A stretch of 64,000 nucleotides of DNA from Salibacterium qingdaonense (GCF_900114715.1 NZ_FOTY01000014.1:1-64000), one strand, 5' to 3'. Positions 54,380 through 63,201 are shown, counted from the first letter of the stretch. Notes: generated by a model not told the origin, from the letters alone. Program-made: numbers and translations.

Positions 54380-55045
54380 GTTGCGTTCAAGTTGGGGGAC
54401 GGACGTTCAATAGGTTCTAAGGCACTTTAGGGGGTTCCGTGCTTCCTTAAACGTCGTTCGGCATGACGCCGGAGGCACTTTAGAGCCCCCGGTGCACCCC
54501 TGAACGTCACTAGGAAGAATTCCGAAAGCACTTTAGAGGGTTTCGTGCCCCGGTAAACGTCATTAGGAACGAATCAAGGCTGCGTGCAGCGGGAAATGAA
54601 CGGGCCGACGCAGCAACGAGCGCCTGCCGTTGCAGGAAAAGGAAGAGAAATAGTCCCGGAGGCACTTTAGGGGGAACAGAGTCCCCCTAAACGTCGTTCG
54701 GCTTGACGCCGGAGACACTTTAGAGGGTCCGGTGCACCCCTGAACGTCACTAGGAAGAATTCCGAAAGCACTTTAGAGGGTTCCGTGCCCCCGTAAACGT
54801 CACTAGGAACGAATCAAGGCTGCGTGCAGCGGGAAATGAACGGGCCGACGCAGCAACGAGCGCCTGCCGTTGCAGGAAAAGGGTGAGAAATAGTCCCGAA
54901 GGCACTTTAGGGGAAACAGAGTCCCCCTAAACGTCGTTCGGCATGACGCCGGAGGCACTTTAGAGGGTCCGGTGCACCCCTGAACGTCACTAGGAAGAAT
55001 TCCGAAAGCACTTTAGAGGGCTTCGTACCCCGGTAAACGTCATTA
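54380..55045. repeat. Palindrome array, copy 2 (three full triplets, inverted to copy 1)
   Basis: Nine imperfect palindromes of the form CACTTTAG..TAAACGTC start at 54423, 54476, 54529, 54663, 54716, 54769, 54903, 54956 and 55009. Spacing is exactly 53 nt within triplets and exactly 240 nt between triplets. The best stem is TTTAGGGGGA-acagag-TCCCCCTAAA (54666-54691). The short spacers carry their own small pairings (CGGC/GCCG, GGAA/TTCC). The 97-nt long spacer contains GCTGCGT with ACGCAGC and CCTGC with GCAGG. Boundary sequence 54380-54420 matches that at 923-966 in inverted orientation. Confidence 0.93.
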
Positions 55046-55242
55046 TCCTGTGGAAGTTATGTCACGTGCGAATGCCGACCCTGACCGCACATCCTGTGTG
55101 GGGAGTCGCGCCTCGTGCTGTTCGGAGCAGGAGGCGAAGCATTTTGGCTCCGCTGCCATGTGGGTTCTAAACAGAAACAAAAGACGTTCGTGTTTTGTTT
55201 CTACATCTTTCATTTGTCCCAAATTCCTATTCATAGAACGAA
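55046..55242. other. Non-coding gap between palindrome array and ytlA leader
   Basis: No gene, promoter or known RNA is recognised. The frame on the minus strand (55043-55234) has no ribosome site and no family. Confidence 0.4.
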
Positions 55243-55281
55243 GCGTTTCCGATTATCAAATAGATAGTCGGAAGCGTTTTT
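55243..55281 (+). terminator. Terminator-like hairpin in front of ytlA
   Basis: TTCCGATTAT pairs with ATAGTCGGAA. The stem extends outward by several wobble pairs (about 17 bp) and is followed by TTTTTTATTG. It lies 83 nt before ytlA with no gene on the plus strand ending just upstream, so it may be an attenuator in the ytlA leader. Confidence 0.6.
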
Positions 55282-55363
55282 TATTGTTTTCGTTTCAGCG
55301 GCGCACGCGCACCGGGCCTCTGTCATAAGCTGTACTACGAGCAGCGGGAGGAGGCCCTGAAAA

Positions 55364-56359
55364 ATGAAAAAAAGTATTAAAATTCTACTGTGTACCATGT
55401 TGACTGCCGGCAGTATGCTTGCAGGCTGTTCATCCCAGCAGGATAAAACGACGGTGGAGCTTGCCGAAGTGACACGTTCTATTTTCTATGCCCCATTATA
55501 TGCAGCAATGGAAAAAGGATTTTTTGAAGAGGAAAACATAGATATAGAGCTTACGACAACATGGGGCGGCGACAAAACGATGACAGCTCTGCTTTCAGAA
55601 GGAGCCGATATTGCCCTTGTCGGAGCGGAAACCTCCATCTATGTCAATTCCCAGGACCCGGCGGAGCCCATCATTAATTTCGCGATGCTCACCCGGACCG
55701 ACGGCACTTTTTTAATGGCGCGGGAAGAACCGGACAATTTTCAGTGGGAAGACCTGAACGATTCAGTCTTTCTCGGACAACGTAAAGGCGGGATGCCGCA
55801 GATGACCGGAGAATATGTACTCAAGCACAATGACATCGATCCCCATGAAGATCTCGAGCTGATCCAGAACGTGGATTTCGCCAATATCGCGAACTCTTTT
55901 GCATCCGGCACCGGAGATTACGTCCAACTGTTCGAACCACAGGCCACAAAATTTGAACAGGAAGGCATCGCGCATATCGCTGCGTCATTCGGAGAAGAAT
56001 CCGGCCCTATTCCTTATACCGTATTCATGGCCGAGCAGAGTTTCTTTGAAAACGATGAGGAGACAGCACTTCGTTTCACCCGCGCGCTGTACCGGGCACA
56101 GCAGTGGATCTATGAGGCTTCACCCGAGGAAATAGGTACTGTGCTTGCCCCGTATTTTGATGATACTCCGGAATCCACAATTGCCGACGCCGCTGTCAGA
56201 TACCGGAGCCAGCGTTCTTACGCCGAAACACCACTGCTTCCGGAAGAGGCATGGAATAATCTGCAGAATATTATGGAAGAAGCCGGTGAACTGCCTGAAC
56301 GGTCTGATTATGATAAATATGTAGACACAACAATCGCCGAAACGGTTACGGAAAAGTAA
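55364..56359 (+). CDS. ytlA: ABC transporter substrate-binding lipoprotein (YtlA type)
   Basis: A 331-residue lipoprotein of the SsuA/ThiY-type binding-protein family. The signal peptide ends in the lipobox LAGC with Cys22. The mature part has the NMT1-like ligand fold (SIFYAPLYAAMEKGFFEEENI). The ligand is unknown; nitrate, taurine, sulfonate and thiamine-precursor systems share this fold. GGAGG lies 9 nt before the ATG. It is first of three transporter genes. Confidence 0.88.
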   Translation: MKKSIKILLCTMLTAGSMLAGCSSQQDKTTVELAEVTRSIFYAPLYAAMEKGFFEEENIDIELTTTWGGDKTMTALLSEGADIALVGAETSIYVNSQDPAEPIINFAMLTRTDGTFLMAREEPDNFQWEDLNDSVFLGQRKGGMPQMTGEYVLKHNDIDPHEDLELIQNVDFANIANSFASGTGDYVQLFEPQATKFEQEGIAHIAASFGEESGPIPYTVFMAEQSFFENDEETALRFTRALYRAQQWIYEASPEEIGTVLAPYFDDTPESTIADAAVRYRSQRSYAETPLLPEEAWNNLQNIMEEAGELPERSDYDKYVDTTIAETVTEK

Positions 56360-56373
56360 AAGGAGGACGCCAT

Positions 56374-57153
56374 ATGCTTGCCCTGCAGGAAATTGAAAAG
56401 ATTTATTTCACGGATGAACATGCGGTGAGGGCTGTTACAGACATTACCCTTACCGTCAAAAACGGGGAATTTGTTTCTTTTATCGGACCAAGCGGATGCG
56501 GTAAAACGACATTATTGTCCATAATAGCGGGGCTGCTCGAACCAACTTCCGGAACCATTTTTATGAATAACCATAAGATGGAAGGGTACTCAAAAGAAAC
56601 CGGATATATGCTGCAGCAGGATTATCTTTTTCCGTGGCTGACCATCCGTCAGAATGTGGAACTCGGTCTTGTCATCACAGGCCTTCACACCCCGGAAACA
56701 TCATCCAGAACCATGCAGCTTTTGGAACAGCTTGGTCTTGGAGACAAAGCGGATGTCTTTCCTGCCGAACTGTCCGGAGGGATGCGGCAGCGGGCTGCCT
56801 TGGTACGCATGCTTGCCCCCGAGCCGTCTCTGCTGCTTTTGGATGAACCATTTTCTGCGCTTGATTACCAGACGAAGCTGAAGCTTGAAGATCTTGTCTC
56901 CATCACATTGAAAAACCAGCACAAAACGGCGGTTCTTGTCACCCATGATTTAAGCGAGGCTATCGCCATGTCGGATCGTATCTTTTTATTTGAATCCAAT
57001 CCCGGCACCATTCATCATACGTTTGACGTACCGGAAATGCTCAGAAGCCTGTCCCCTTTTGAAACAAGAAACCATCCCTCGTTTCATTCTTACTTCCAGA
57101 AAATATGGGAGGAGTTGGAGAATGTTGAATCACAGTATCAAGACTCAACATAG
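56374..57153 (+). CDS. ytlC: ABC transporter ATPase (YtlC type)
   Basis: The energy-coupling subunit of the importer, 259 residues. Walker A GPSGCGKTT is at 38-46, the signature is LSGGMRQRAALVRM and Walker B is LLLLDEPFSALD, followed by the switch histidine in VTHDLSEA. It is 14 nt after ytlA with AGGAGG before the ATG, and overlaps ytlD by 32 nt. Confidence 0.93.
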   Translation: MLALQEIEKIYFTDEHAVRAVTDITLTVKNGEFVSFIGPSGCGKTTLLSIIAGLLEPTSGTIFMNNHKMEGYSKETGYMLQQDYLFPWLTIRQNVELGLVITGLHTPETSSRTMQLLEQLGLGDKADVFPAELSGGMRQRAALVRMLAPEPSLLLLDEPFSALDYQTKLKLEDLVSITLKNQHKTAVLVTHDLSEAIAMSDRIFLFESNPGTIHHTFDVPEMLRSLSPFETRNHPSFHSYFQKIWEELENVESQYQDST

Positions 57154-57931
57154 GCTGTACCTGCAACAAAAAACAAAAGAAAAACGTCGTGTTTTATGGA
57201 CCCAGTCTATGCTTGCCGTCACATTCTTTATTTTATGGGAAGCAGCTTCGCGGCTTGCCTGGATTGATCCTCTTATTTTCAGTATGCCGAGTCAAATCGG
57301 TCTTCTTTTTCTGGAAAAAGTGAGCGACGGTTCCCTGCTCGTCCATACTTCCATCACACTGGCCGAAACGGCAGCCGGTTTTCTCCTTGGGAGTGCCGGC
57401 GGGGCATTGGCCGCTTTTCTGCTTTGGTGGTCTGCCTTTTTTTCCAAGGTGTTCGACCCTTACCTTGTCATTTTGAATGCCATGCCGAAAGTAGCTCTGG
57501 GACCTATTATTATTGTTATTTTCGGACCGGGGATCCTTTCGATTATTGCGATGGCTACCCTGCTTTCCATTGTCATAACAACAATTGTTGTGTATCACGC
57601 TTTTCAGCAGGTGGATGACAATTACAAAAAAGTACTGCTTACGTTTGGAGCCACCAAAAAACAGCTGTTTCATTACGCTGTTCTGCCAGCCTGCTACCCA
57701 ACCATCATTTCCACCATGAAGGTGAATGTCGGTTTGGCATGGGTAGGGGTGATTGTAGGAGAGTTTCTTGTAGCGAAACAAGGGCTTGGTTACATGATTA
57801 TATACGGTTTTCAAGTGTTTCAGTTCCGCCAGGTTATGCTCAGCCTGATTGTCATTGCCGTGCTGGCTGCCGTTATGTACAAAAGCATTGAAGCCCTGGA
57901 GCGGTTTTTAATCAGTCGGAGAGGGCGGTAA
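57122..57931 (+). CDS. ytlD: ABC transporter permease (YtlD type)
   Basis: BinPDT-type permease of 269 residues with six membrane helices and the EAA-loop region (YKKVLLTFGATKKQLFHYAVLPA, in pieces) that contacts the ATPase. The ATG at 57122 follows GGAGG by 9 nt inside the end of ytlC. The open frame reaching 56990 is not used. Its 3' end overlaps the converging ytkD by 20 nt. Confidence 0.92.
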   Translation: MLNHSIKTQHRLYLQQKTKEKRRVLWTQSMLAVTFFILWEAASRLAWIDPLIFSMPSQIGLLFLEKVSDGSLLVHTSITLAETAAGFLLGSAGGALAAFLLWWSAFFSKVFDPYLVILNAMPKVALGPIIIVIFGPGILSIIAMATLLSIVITTIVVYHAFQQVDDNYKKVLLTFGATKKQLFHYAVLPACYPTIISTMKVNVGLAWVGVIVGEFLVAKQGLGYMIIYGFQVFQFRQVMLSLIVIAVLAAVMYKSIEALERFLISRRGR

Positions 57932-58397
57932 GTTTTCGTTTTTTAATTTGATGCAGTGCCTTTGGCAGAACATCATCTTTCATAATAAAACTGTAGTTCT
58001 TATCCGGCTCCCGGGGAAGCTGTTGGAGCTGAACCGGTCCCATCGTTTCCAGGTAATCTTCTCTAATCTGTATTTGCTGCACGTCAGCAAAGTAAACATT
58101 CTTCACGATCGTTTCGGCACGGCCTTTGACTTTATACTGTCCAAGCTGAGTAATATGGTTTACGATTCCACCCGTTTCTTCCCATACTTCCCGTTTGGCT
58201 GCTTCTTCAGGGGATTCCCCTGCTTCCACCTTACCTCCCGGAAATTCAAGACCTCTTCGTGGATGGCGGGTAAGAAGCCACTGCTTTTCATAGCGGCAGA
58301 TAACCCAGACGTGCCCCGGACGGTGGGAAAACGGTTCTTTGCTGAACGACAGCTCTACTTCATTGTTGTAATAATCCCGAAACGTAAAAGTTTTCAT
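57912..58397 (-). CDS. ytkD: Nudix hydrolase YtkD (8-oxo-dGTPase)
   Basis: A 161-residue Nudix enzyme that in B. subtilis cleans oxidised nucleotides such as 8-oxo-dGTP. The Nudix box GGKVEAGESPEEAAKREVWE continuing ETGG is complete (54-77). AAGGA lies before the ATG. The 3' end overlaps ytlD on the other strand, so no terminator separates the convergent pair. Confidence 0.92.
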   Translation of the reverse strand: MKTFTFRDYYNNEVELSFSKEPFSHRPGHVWVICRYEKQWLLTRHPRRGLEFPGGKVEAGESPEEAAKREVWEETGGIVNHITQLGQYKVKGRAETIVKNVYFADVQQIQIREDYLETMGPVQLQQLPREPDKNYSFIMKDDVLPKALHQIKKRKLTALSD

Positions 58398-58442
58398 TTC
58401 AGATCGTCCTTATTCATTTAATTGCGTTCGGATGCTGGTTGT

Positions 58443-58934
58443 CTATTTTTTACTGCGGCTCTCCGTGGATCCCAGTTGTTCATAAATACGGGCCGCGGCC
58501 TGTTTAGACCATTTTCCCTGGTCCTGCTTTCGTTGATAGAATTCGGACAGCATGTCATGACCGGAATAGCCTTCTTCAATCAGTCCTTCAAGAATCATGT
58601 TGGAAACGTCATCTTTGCCGGAAGCCATGACGGCATCAAATATGACACTGATTCGACTTTCAAGGGGGACAATACTCCTTACGCGGCCTGTCATCAAGGC
58701 GGGATCATTGTGTGTATCGGTGATAACCACTTCAAGAACCATCTGCCTTTCTGCTTCCATTTTCGGACGAAACGTTTCCTCCTCCGACTGCGGGAGAACC
58801 GCTTCAATCAACCATGATTTATTACGCTCTTCCCTGTTTATAATCAACCCTTCCTGCAAAGGAACACGATAGGAATATACATCCTTTTCCTCTTTAAGCA
58901 GCAGAAACAGGGAGACGAGACGGAATGTTTTCAT
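58443..58934 (-). CDS. YwpF-like protein
   Basis: A 163-residue protein whose first 120 residues resemble the YwpF family (MKTFRLVSLFLLL start, then VPLQEGLIINREERNKSWLIEA). The family function is unknown. The C-terminal region (about 115-163) is a charged tail. The ATG at 58934 follows AAGGAG by 10 nt; the frame extends to 59012 without support. The 54-residue gene upstream is separated from it by a strong terminator. Confidence 0.78.
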   Translation of the reverse strand: MKTFRLVSLFLLLKEEKDVYSYRVPLQEGLIINREERNKSWLIEAVLPQSEEETFRPKMEAERQMVLEVVITDTHNDPALMTGRVRSIVPLESRISVIFDAVMASGKDDVSNMILEGLIEEGYSGHDMLSEFYQRKQDQGKWSKQAAARIYEQLGSTESRSKK

Positions 58935-58963
58935 TTGGTCGTTTCTCCTTTCAGGACGTAGTG

Positions 58964-59008
58964 AAAAAAGCTGTCTTCCAAAAGAGAAACTTTGGAAACA
59001 GCTTTTTT
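58964..59008. terminator. Bidirectional terminator downstream of the 54-residue gene
   Basis: AAAAAAGCTGTCTTCCAAA pairs with TTTGGAAACAGCTTTTTT. T-runs are present on both strands. On the minus strand it ends transcription of the small gene before ywpF-like. Confidence 0.9.
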
Positions 59009-59027
59009 GCACTTCCGCTTTATTTAC

Positions 59028-59192
59028 CTAACTTTCCGTCTTCATCATTAGGTTTTTTTCCATGCCGGCCTTATCTAACTGCTGCTGTCTTTCTGCCATC
59101 CAATGAATCATTTCTTTTTCATCGACTGTCAGTGCACGTCCGAGCTCACATTCGAATTCTCTCTGAAGCTCTTTCGCAGCATCATTTTGCAT
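59028..59192 (-). CDS. Small protein, 54 residues, unknown function
   Basis: A short charged helical protein starting MQNDAAKELQREFECELG and containing VDEKEMIHWMAERQ. I do not recognise a family. It is supported by a strong promoter (TTGTAT-17 nt-TATACA, 59239-59267), a purine-rich AAGGGG before the ATG and a strong terminator 20 nt after the stop. This is a complete single-gene transcription unit. Confidence 0.75.
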   Translation of the reverse strand: MQNDAAKELQREFECELGRALTVDEKEMIHWMAERQQQLDKAGMEKNLMMKTES

Positions 59193-59238
59193 TATGAACG
59201 GCCCCTTTTCCTACGCACAGAATGTTGGACGAATCATT

Positions 59239-59267
59239 TGTATACTTAAGCATTCTATTCGATACAA
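59239..59267 (-). promoter_or_regulatory. Promoter of the 54-residue gene
   Basis: On the minus strand TTGTAT (59262-59267), 17 nt and TATACA (59239-59244), about 47 nt before the start codon. Confidence 0.75.
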
Positions 59268-59358
59268 TCTTCCGTCATTCCTGCCGGCAGAAAAACTTAT
59301 CCTGAGATTTTTCCGGCATGAAAAGCAGCCGGAAGGAAGGAGAGATGAAGCCGGTTTG

Positions 59359-60525
59359 TTATGCCATCAAGCGGTCATAGGCTTCTTTCAGGCGGCGGAG
59401 CCCTTCTTCCAGTGTCTCACGCGGGCAGGCTGCATTCATGCGGACAAAACCTCCCCCTTCTTTACCAAAGTTCGGACCATCACTGAGTGCGAGTTTAGCA
59501 TCACTGCGAAGCCACTGTTCCAATTCCTTGTTTTCCATATTCAACCCGTGCATATCTATCCAGATTAAGTACGTACCTTCCGGCTTTATCACTTTTACTT
59601 CCGGCATTTCATTTTCTACGTACTGTTTTACATGCTGCACGTTGTCTTTCACATACTCAAGCATCTGTTCAAGCCATTCTTCTCCGTGGCGGTACGCAGC
59701 CTCAGCAGCAGCACTTGCGAGCGGATTATTAATACCAACGAATTCCCGCTGAAGGTGATTTTCATAGGCCTTTTTGGATTCACTGTTTTCAAACACAACG
59801 TAAGAAAGCTGCAGAGAAGCAAGATTAAAGGTTTTGCTCGGTGCCAGGCAGGTCATCGTTTCGACATCTTTGCCTGCTGCTGCTTTGGAAAACGGTGTAT
59901 GTTTACCTTCAAGGATAATATCTGCATGAATTTCATCGGAAACGACCAGCACACCGTGTTTTTCAGCCAACTCAGCGAGTTTTGTTAATTCCTCTTCCGT
60001 CCATACCCGTCCGATTGGATTGTGTGGACTGCAGAGAATCATCATTTCCGCTTCTTTCATTTTTTCTTCCAGATCTTCAAAATCCATTGTGAACCCTTCT
60101 TCCGTTTCCTGAAGAGGATTGCGGAGGAGATTGCGCTCATTGTTATTGACAAGCGCATAGAAAGGAAAATACACAGGCGGCTGAATAATAATGCCGTCTC
60201 CTTTTTCAGTAAACGTCTGTATAATATGGCTTATCGCTGGTACAACGCCTGGAGTGAAGACAATCTGTTCAGCAGATACACTCCAGTCAAATCTATGTTT
60301 AAGCCAGGATGTGGTGGCATCAAATAGAGAATTCGGACGGCGGTGGTAACCGAACACCCCGTGGTTGATGACCTCGTGCATAGCATCGAGTACCGGTTTC
60401 GGCGCTTGAAAGTCCATATCCGCAACCCACATCGGCCAAAGATCATCGGCTCCATAAACATCCGGGTAAAAGTCCCATTTCATCGAATTTGTCTGTTCTC
60501 TATCTATCACGTTCTGAAAATCCAT
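59359..60525 (-). CDS. patB: PatB/MalY-type aminotransferase (cystathionine C-S lyase)
   Basis: A fold-type I PLP enzyme of 388 residues, PatB family. These usually act as C-S lyases on cystathionine or cysteine conjugates. The PLP lysine is in APSKTFNLASL. Other marks are WVADMDFQ near the start, SPHNPIGRVWTEEEL and the C-terminal RMNAACPRETLEEGL. I place the start at the second ATG (60525), 7 nt after AGGAGG; an ATG at 60528 is adjacent. Confidence 0.9.
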   Translation of the reverse strand: MDFQNVIDREQTNSMKWDFYPDVYGADDLWPMWVADMDFQAPKPVLDAMHEVINHGVFGYHRRPNSLFDATTSWLKHRFDWSVSAEQIVFTPGVVPAISHIIQTFTEKGDGIIIQPPVYFPFYALVNNNERNLLRNPLQETEEGFTMDFEDLEEKMKEAEMMILCSPHNPIGRVWTEEELTKLAELAEKHGVLVVSDEIHADIILEGKHTPFSKAAAGKDVETMTCLAPSKTFNLASLQLSYVVFENSESKKAYENHLQREFVGINNPLASAAAEAAYRHGEEWLEQMLEYVKDNVQHVKQYVENEMPEVKVIKPEGTYLIWIDMHGLNMENKELEQWLRSDAKLALSDGPNFGKEGGGFVRMNAACPRETLEEGLRRLKEAYDRLMA

Positions 60526-60916
60526 CATACTTCCTCCTTGTCTGCCCGTCGGCTTCCCAAGCTAAATTGCTCTTTTGTTTAGTGTGCCTTTTTTCGTCCT
60601 TTTTTTCAAGCTATCCACACAGAAGAAGAAAAAGAAAAGTACCGGCGTTGTGTATAGTACAGCCCGGGTCAAATGAGAATTTTCTGCTGCCTGCGTTCTT
60701 CTGTCAACCTGCGGATGCCGGCCCCGGAATGCCAATATTCCTTTATCGATTATTTTCTTATCGTTTCAGGGGTGAGAACATATATGAATATCCTTTATAA
60801 TACCACTAAGGTCTCTTATGAATACCGGGACACAATCAGTCTCTGATTTCACAGCTTGTTCACGGCATATGCTCAAGCATCGTTTCAGGTCAGGCGATAA
60901 AAACGGAGGGAACTTT
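60526..60916. other. Intergenic gap between patB and the hemerythrin gene
   Basis: No established gene is seen. TATAAT at 60796-60801 has no good -35. A possible 20-residue frame (ATG 60784, opening MNILYNTTKV) follows GGGGTGAG, too short to call. The stretch has long T-rich and AT-rich runs. Confidence 0.35.
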
Positions 60917-61372
60917 ATGACGGAGAAAAAAGGAATCCAACGACACGAATCATTACATTCTTTGTCCCACCATCACCATGAAGGCTTGTTTTTAGCATTG
61001 AACTTAAAGCGGGTGGAAACAAAAAAAGCCCGTTATTCTCTGGAACAAACAGCAGCCGATGTGAAAAATTTCTGGGTCCCGGGTGGAAAACAGCACTTCC
61101 GCGAAGAAGAAGAAATCTTACTCCCGGCTTATGCAGAATATGGACCGGTGGATCTCCCGGAAATTAAAACGATGCTGGTCGACCATATCCGGATCCGGGC
61201 TATGATGGAATCCATTATCCATAACGACACCCCTTCCCCCGACGCGATGCATGAACTGGGGGAACGACTCGAAACGCATATCCGGTTGGAAGAGCGGGTG
61301 ATTTTTCCATATATTGAAGAAACACTTCCAGAAGAAAAACTTCAGGAACTGGCCCGCCGCCTTGAAGGATGA
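60917..61372 (+). CDS. Hemerythrin HHE domain protein
   Basis: A 151-residue four-helix hemerythrin-like protein that could bind a di-iron centre. The histidine and glutamate ligands are placed as expected: SLSHHHHEGL near the start, then REEEEILLP, the later DHIRIRAMM and THIRLEERVIFPYIEE. A role in oxygen, nitric oxide or iron sensing is inferred from the family. GGAGGG lies 7 nt before the ATG; a longer frame to 60818 lacks support. Confidence 0.88.
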   Translation: MTEKKGIQRHESLHSLSHHHHEGLFLALNLKRVETKKARYSLEQTAADVKNFWVPGGKQHFREEEEILLPAYAEYGPVDLPEIKTMLVDHIRIRAMMESIIHNDTPSPDAMHELGERLETHIRLEERVIFPYIEETLPEEKLQELARRLEG

Positions 61373-61430
61373 AAAAATAGAAACGCCTTTCATCATGACC
61401 AACCTGTATGCCGGATTCCTCATGAAATAA

Positions 61431-61463
61431 GGAGCTGTCCTCTCTTTGAGGACAGCTCCTTTT
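61431..61463. terminator. Bidirectional terminator between hemerythrin and BCCT genes
   Basis: GGAGCTGTCCTC pairs with GAGGACAGCTCC around a 5-nt loop and is followed by TTTT. Confidence 0.9.
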
Positions 61464-61474
61464 GTTCTGCCATA

Positions 61475-63124
61475 TTATTTACTGGTATCGTTGTTGGCTT
61501 CGTTGTTGGCTTCATCAGTGAAGACATCTTCATCAATTTTTCTCTCGCGCTGCAGGTCTTCAAGTGCAGCAAATATACGCTGTCTCTCCGTCGGCAGAGA
61601 ACCTTCGCGGAGTTCCTTGCGTAGTGCCTTAATCAGGCAGTACACCATGAGAAACATGATGAGCATAAACGGAAACCCGCCGAGAAATGATGCTGTCTGC
61701 AGGGAACTGAGCCCGCCTGCAAGAAGCAGGACAATCGCAAACAGTCCTTCAATGGACCCCCAGGTGATACGGATGGCGATTGGGGGATTCGGGTTCCCTT
61801 TTGACGTCAGCATACCGATAACGTACGTACCCGAGTCCGAAGACGTCACAAAGAAGACGGCAACCGAAACCATTGCTACTGAAATTAACAAACCAGAGAG
61901 CGGGAAGTTGGACAGAAGCGCAAAAAATCCCTGTGCTTCATCCTGCATCACCGCATCGAGAATATTCATTCCGCCAAAGTGCTGGTTGTAGAGAGCCGCC
62001 CCACCGAATACGCTGAGCCAGAACATACTGAGTCCAGTCGGAACGAGAAGAACCCCGATAGCAAAGCTGCGGATGGTTCGTCCTCTGGAAACACGTGCAA
62101 TGAAAGAACCAACAAATGGGGACCATGCTATCCACCAGGCCCAGTAGAAGATCGTCCAGGATTCATACCAGGCGTTTCTTGAACCGTCCGTGGCGTCCAT
62201 ACCAAACGACATAAAAATCAGATTCTGGAGATAGGAACCTGTGGAATGAGTAAATGCGTTCATGATAAACAGTGTAGGTCCTATGATAAATATAATCAGC
62301 ATCAACAGGCCGGCCACACTCAGATTGATTTGACTCAGCCATTTAATCCCTTTATCAATTCCTGTCGTGGTGGACAAGATAGCAAGAATGGTAACGACAA
62401 TCACGATACCAACCCATGTCGCATTATTGTTCGGCAGACCAAAAAGTGTTTCCAGGCCTCCGCCGATCTGCATAACTCCGAGACCAAGAGATGTCGAAAT
62501 ACCAAGAAGTGTAGCAAGTACACCGATAATGTTGACGGTATTGCCCCAGAATCCATTTAGATTGTCTCTGCCAAGAATCGGTTCCAATGTGGAACTGAGA
62601 AGCATCGGCAGGTTTTTACGATAAGAAAAGTATGCCAGTGCACAAGCAACAACAGCGTAGACAGCCCATGGATGAAAGCCCCAGTGGAAGAAGGAATACT
62701 GGAGTGCTGTATGTATTGCCTCTGCTACTTCTCCTTCCCCGGACGGCGGAGAGCTGTAGTGGTTAATCGGTTCGGAAACACCCCAGAACAACAGCCCGAT
62801 TCCCATCCCCGCACTAAACAGCATGGAGAACCAGGATAGTGTAGAATATTCCGGTTTTTCCCCGTCCTCACCGAGTTTAATTTCACCAAGAGGACTGAAA
62901 ATAAGATAAATCGTGACAATGACAAAGAAAGTCGCGCCCAGAATGAATCCCCAGCCGAGTGTGCTCGTCATCCACGCGAAGGCGTTATCCATATATGTCC
63001 CGAAATCAGGTAACAACGTGCCAACAAGGACAAAAGCAACAGCAAGTATAAATGAAGTGATAAATACGGGGTTTTTCAGCACCTCACCGGTTGTTTTTAA
63101 CCCTTTCCCATAATTATTATCCAC
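61475..63124 (-). CDS. opuD: BCCT-family glycine betaine transporter (OpuD-like)
   Basis: Sodium-coupled betaine/choline/carnitine transporter of 549 residues with 12 expected helices. The aromatic substrate-binding stretch WTIFYWAWWIAWSPFVG and the glycine-rich MGIGLLFWGVSEP are intact. It likely imports glycine betaine for osmoprotection; the substrate is inferred from the family. The start is GTG at 63124, 6 nt after AGGAGG. Confidence 0.93.
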   Translation of the reverse strand: MDNNYGKGLKTTGEVLKNPVFITSFILAVAFVLVGTLLPDFGTYMDNAFAWMTSTLGWGFILGATFFVIVTIYLIFSPLGEIKLGEDGEKPEYSTLSWFSMLFSAGMGIGLLFWGVSEPINHYSSPPSGEGEVAEAIHTALQYSFFHWGFHPWAVYAVVACALAYFSYRKNLPMLLSSTLEPILGRDNLNGFWGNTVNIIGVLATLLGISTSLGLGVMQIGGGLETLFGLPNNNATWVGIVIVVTILAILSTTTGIDKGIKWLSQINLSVAGLLMLIIFIIGPTLFIMNAFTHSTGSYLQNLIFMSFGMDATDGSRNAWYESWTIFYWAWWIAWSPFVGSFIARVSRGRTIRSFAIGVLLVPTGLSMFWLSVFGGAALYNQHFGGMNILDAVMQDEAQGFFALLSNFPLSGLLISVAMVSVAVFFVTSSDSGTYVIGMLTSKGNPNPPIAIRITWGSIEGLFAIVLLLAGGLSSLQTASFLGGFPFMLIMFLMVYCLIKALRKELREGSLPTERQRIFAALEDLQRERKIDEDVFTDEANNEANNDTSK

Positions 63125-63172
63125 GTTTCTCCTCCTCTTTAAAAATAATGTGTTATATTCACTATCCCTTTT

Positions 63173-63201
63173 ATGTTAGGAAAAATGAAACAAACATACA
63201 A
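63173..63201 (-). promoter_or_regulatory. opuD promoter
   Basis: On the minus strand TTGTAT (63196-63201), 17 nt and TAACAT (63173-63178), about 50 nt before the GTG start. An AT-rich run (63220-63295) lies upstream. Confidence 0.6.

Noticed and set aside
54421-55043. The palindrome arrays as integron attC sites
   Set aside because: The ends (CACTTTA..TAAACGTC) do not fit the GTTRRRY/RYYYAAC core, no cassette genes lie between units and no integrase is seen.
55046-55242. A thi-box or S-box in front of ytlACD
   Set aside because: None of the conserved blocks of the thiamine or SAM riboswitches is present.
56990-57121. N-terminal extension of the YtlD permease
   Set aside because: It lies wholly inside ytlC in another frame; the ATG at 57122 has a good ribosome site.
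60784-60846. A 20-residue frame upstream of the hemerythrin gene
   Set aside because: It has a fair ribosome site, but it is too short and without conservation data cannot be called a gene.
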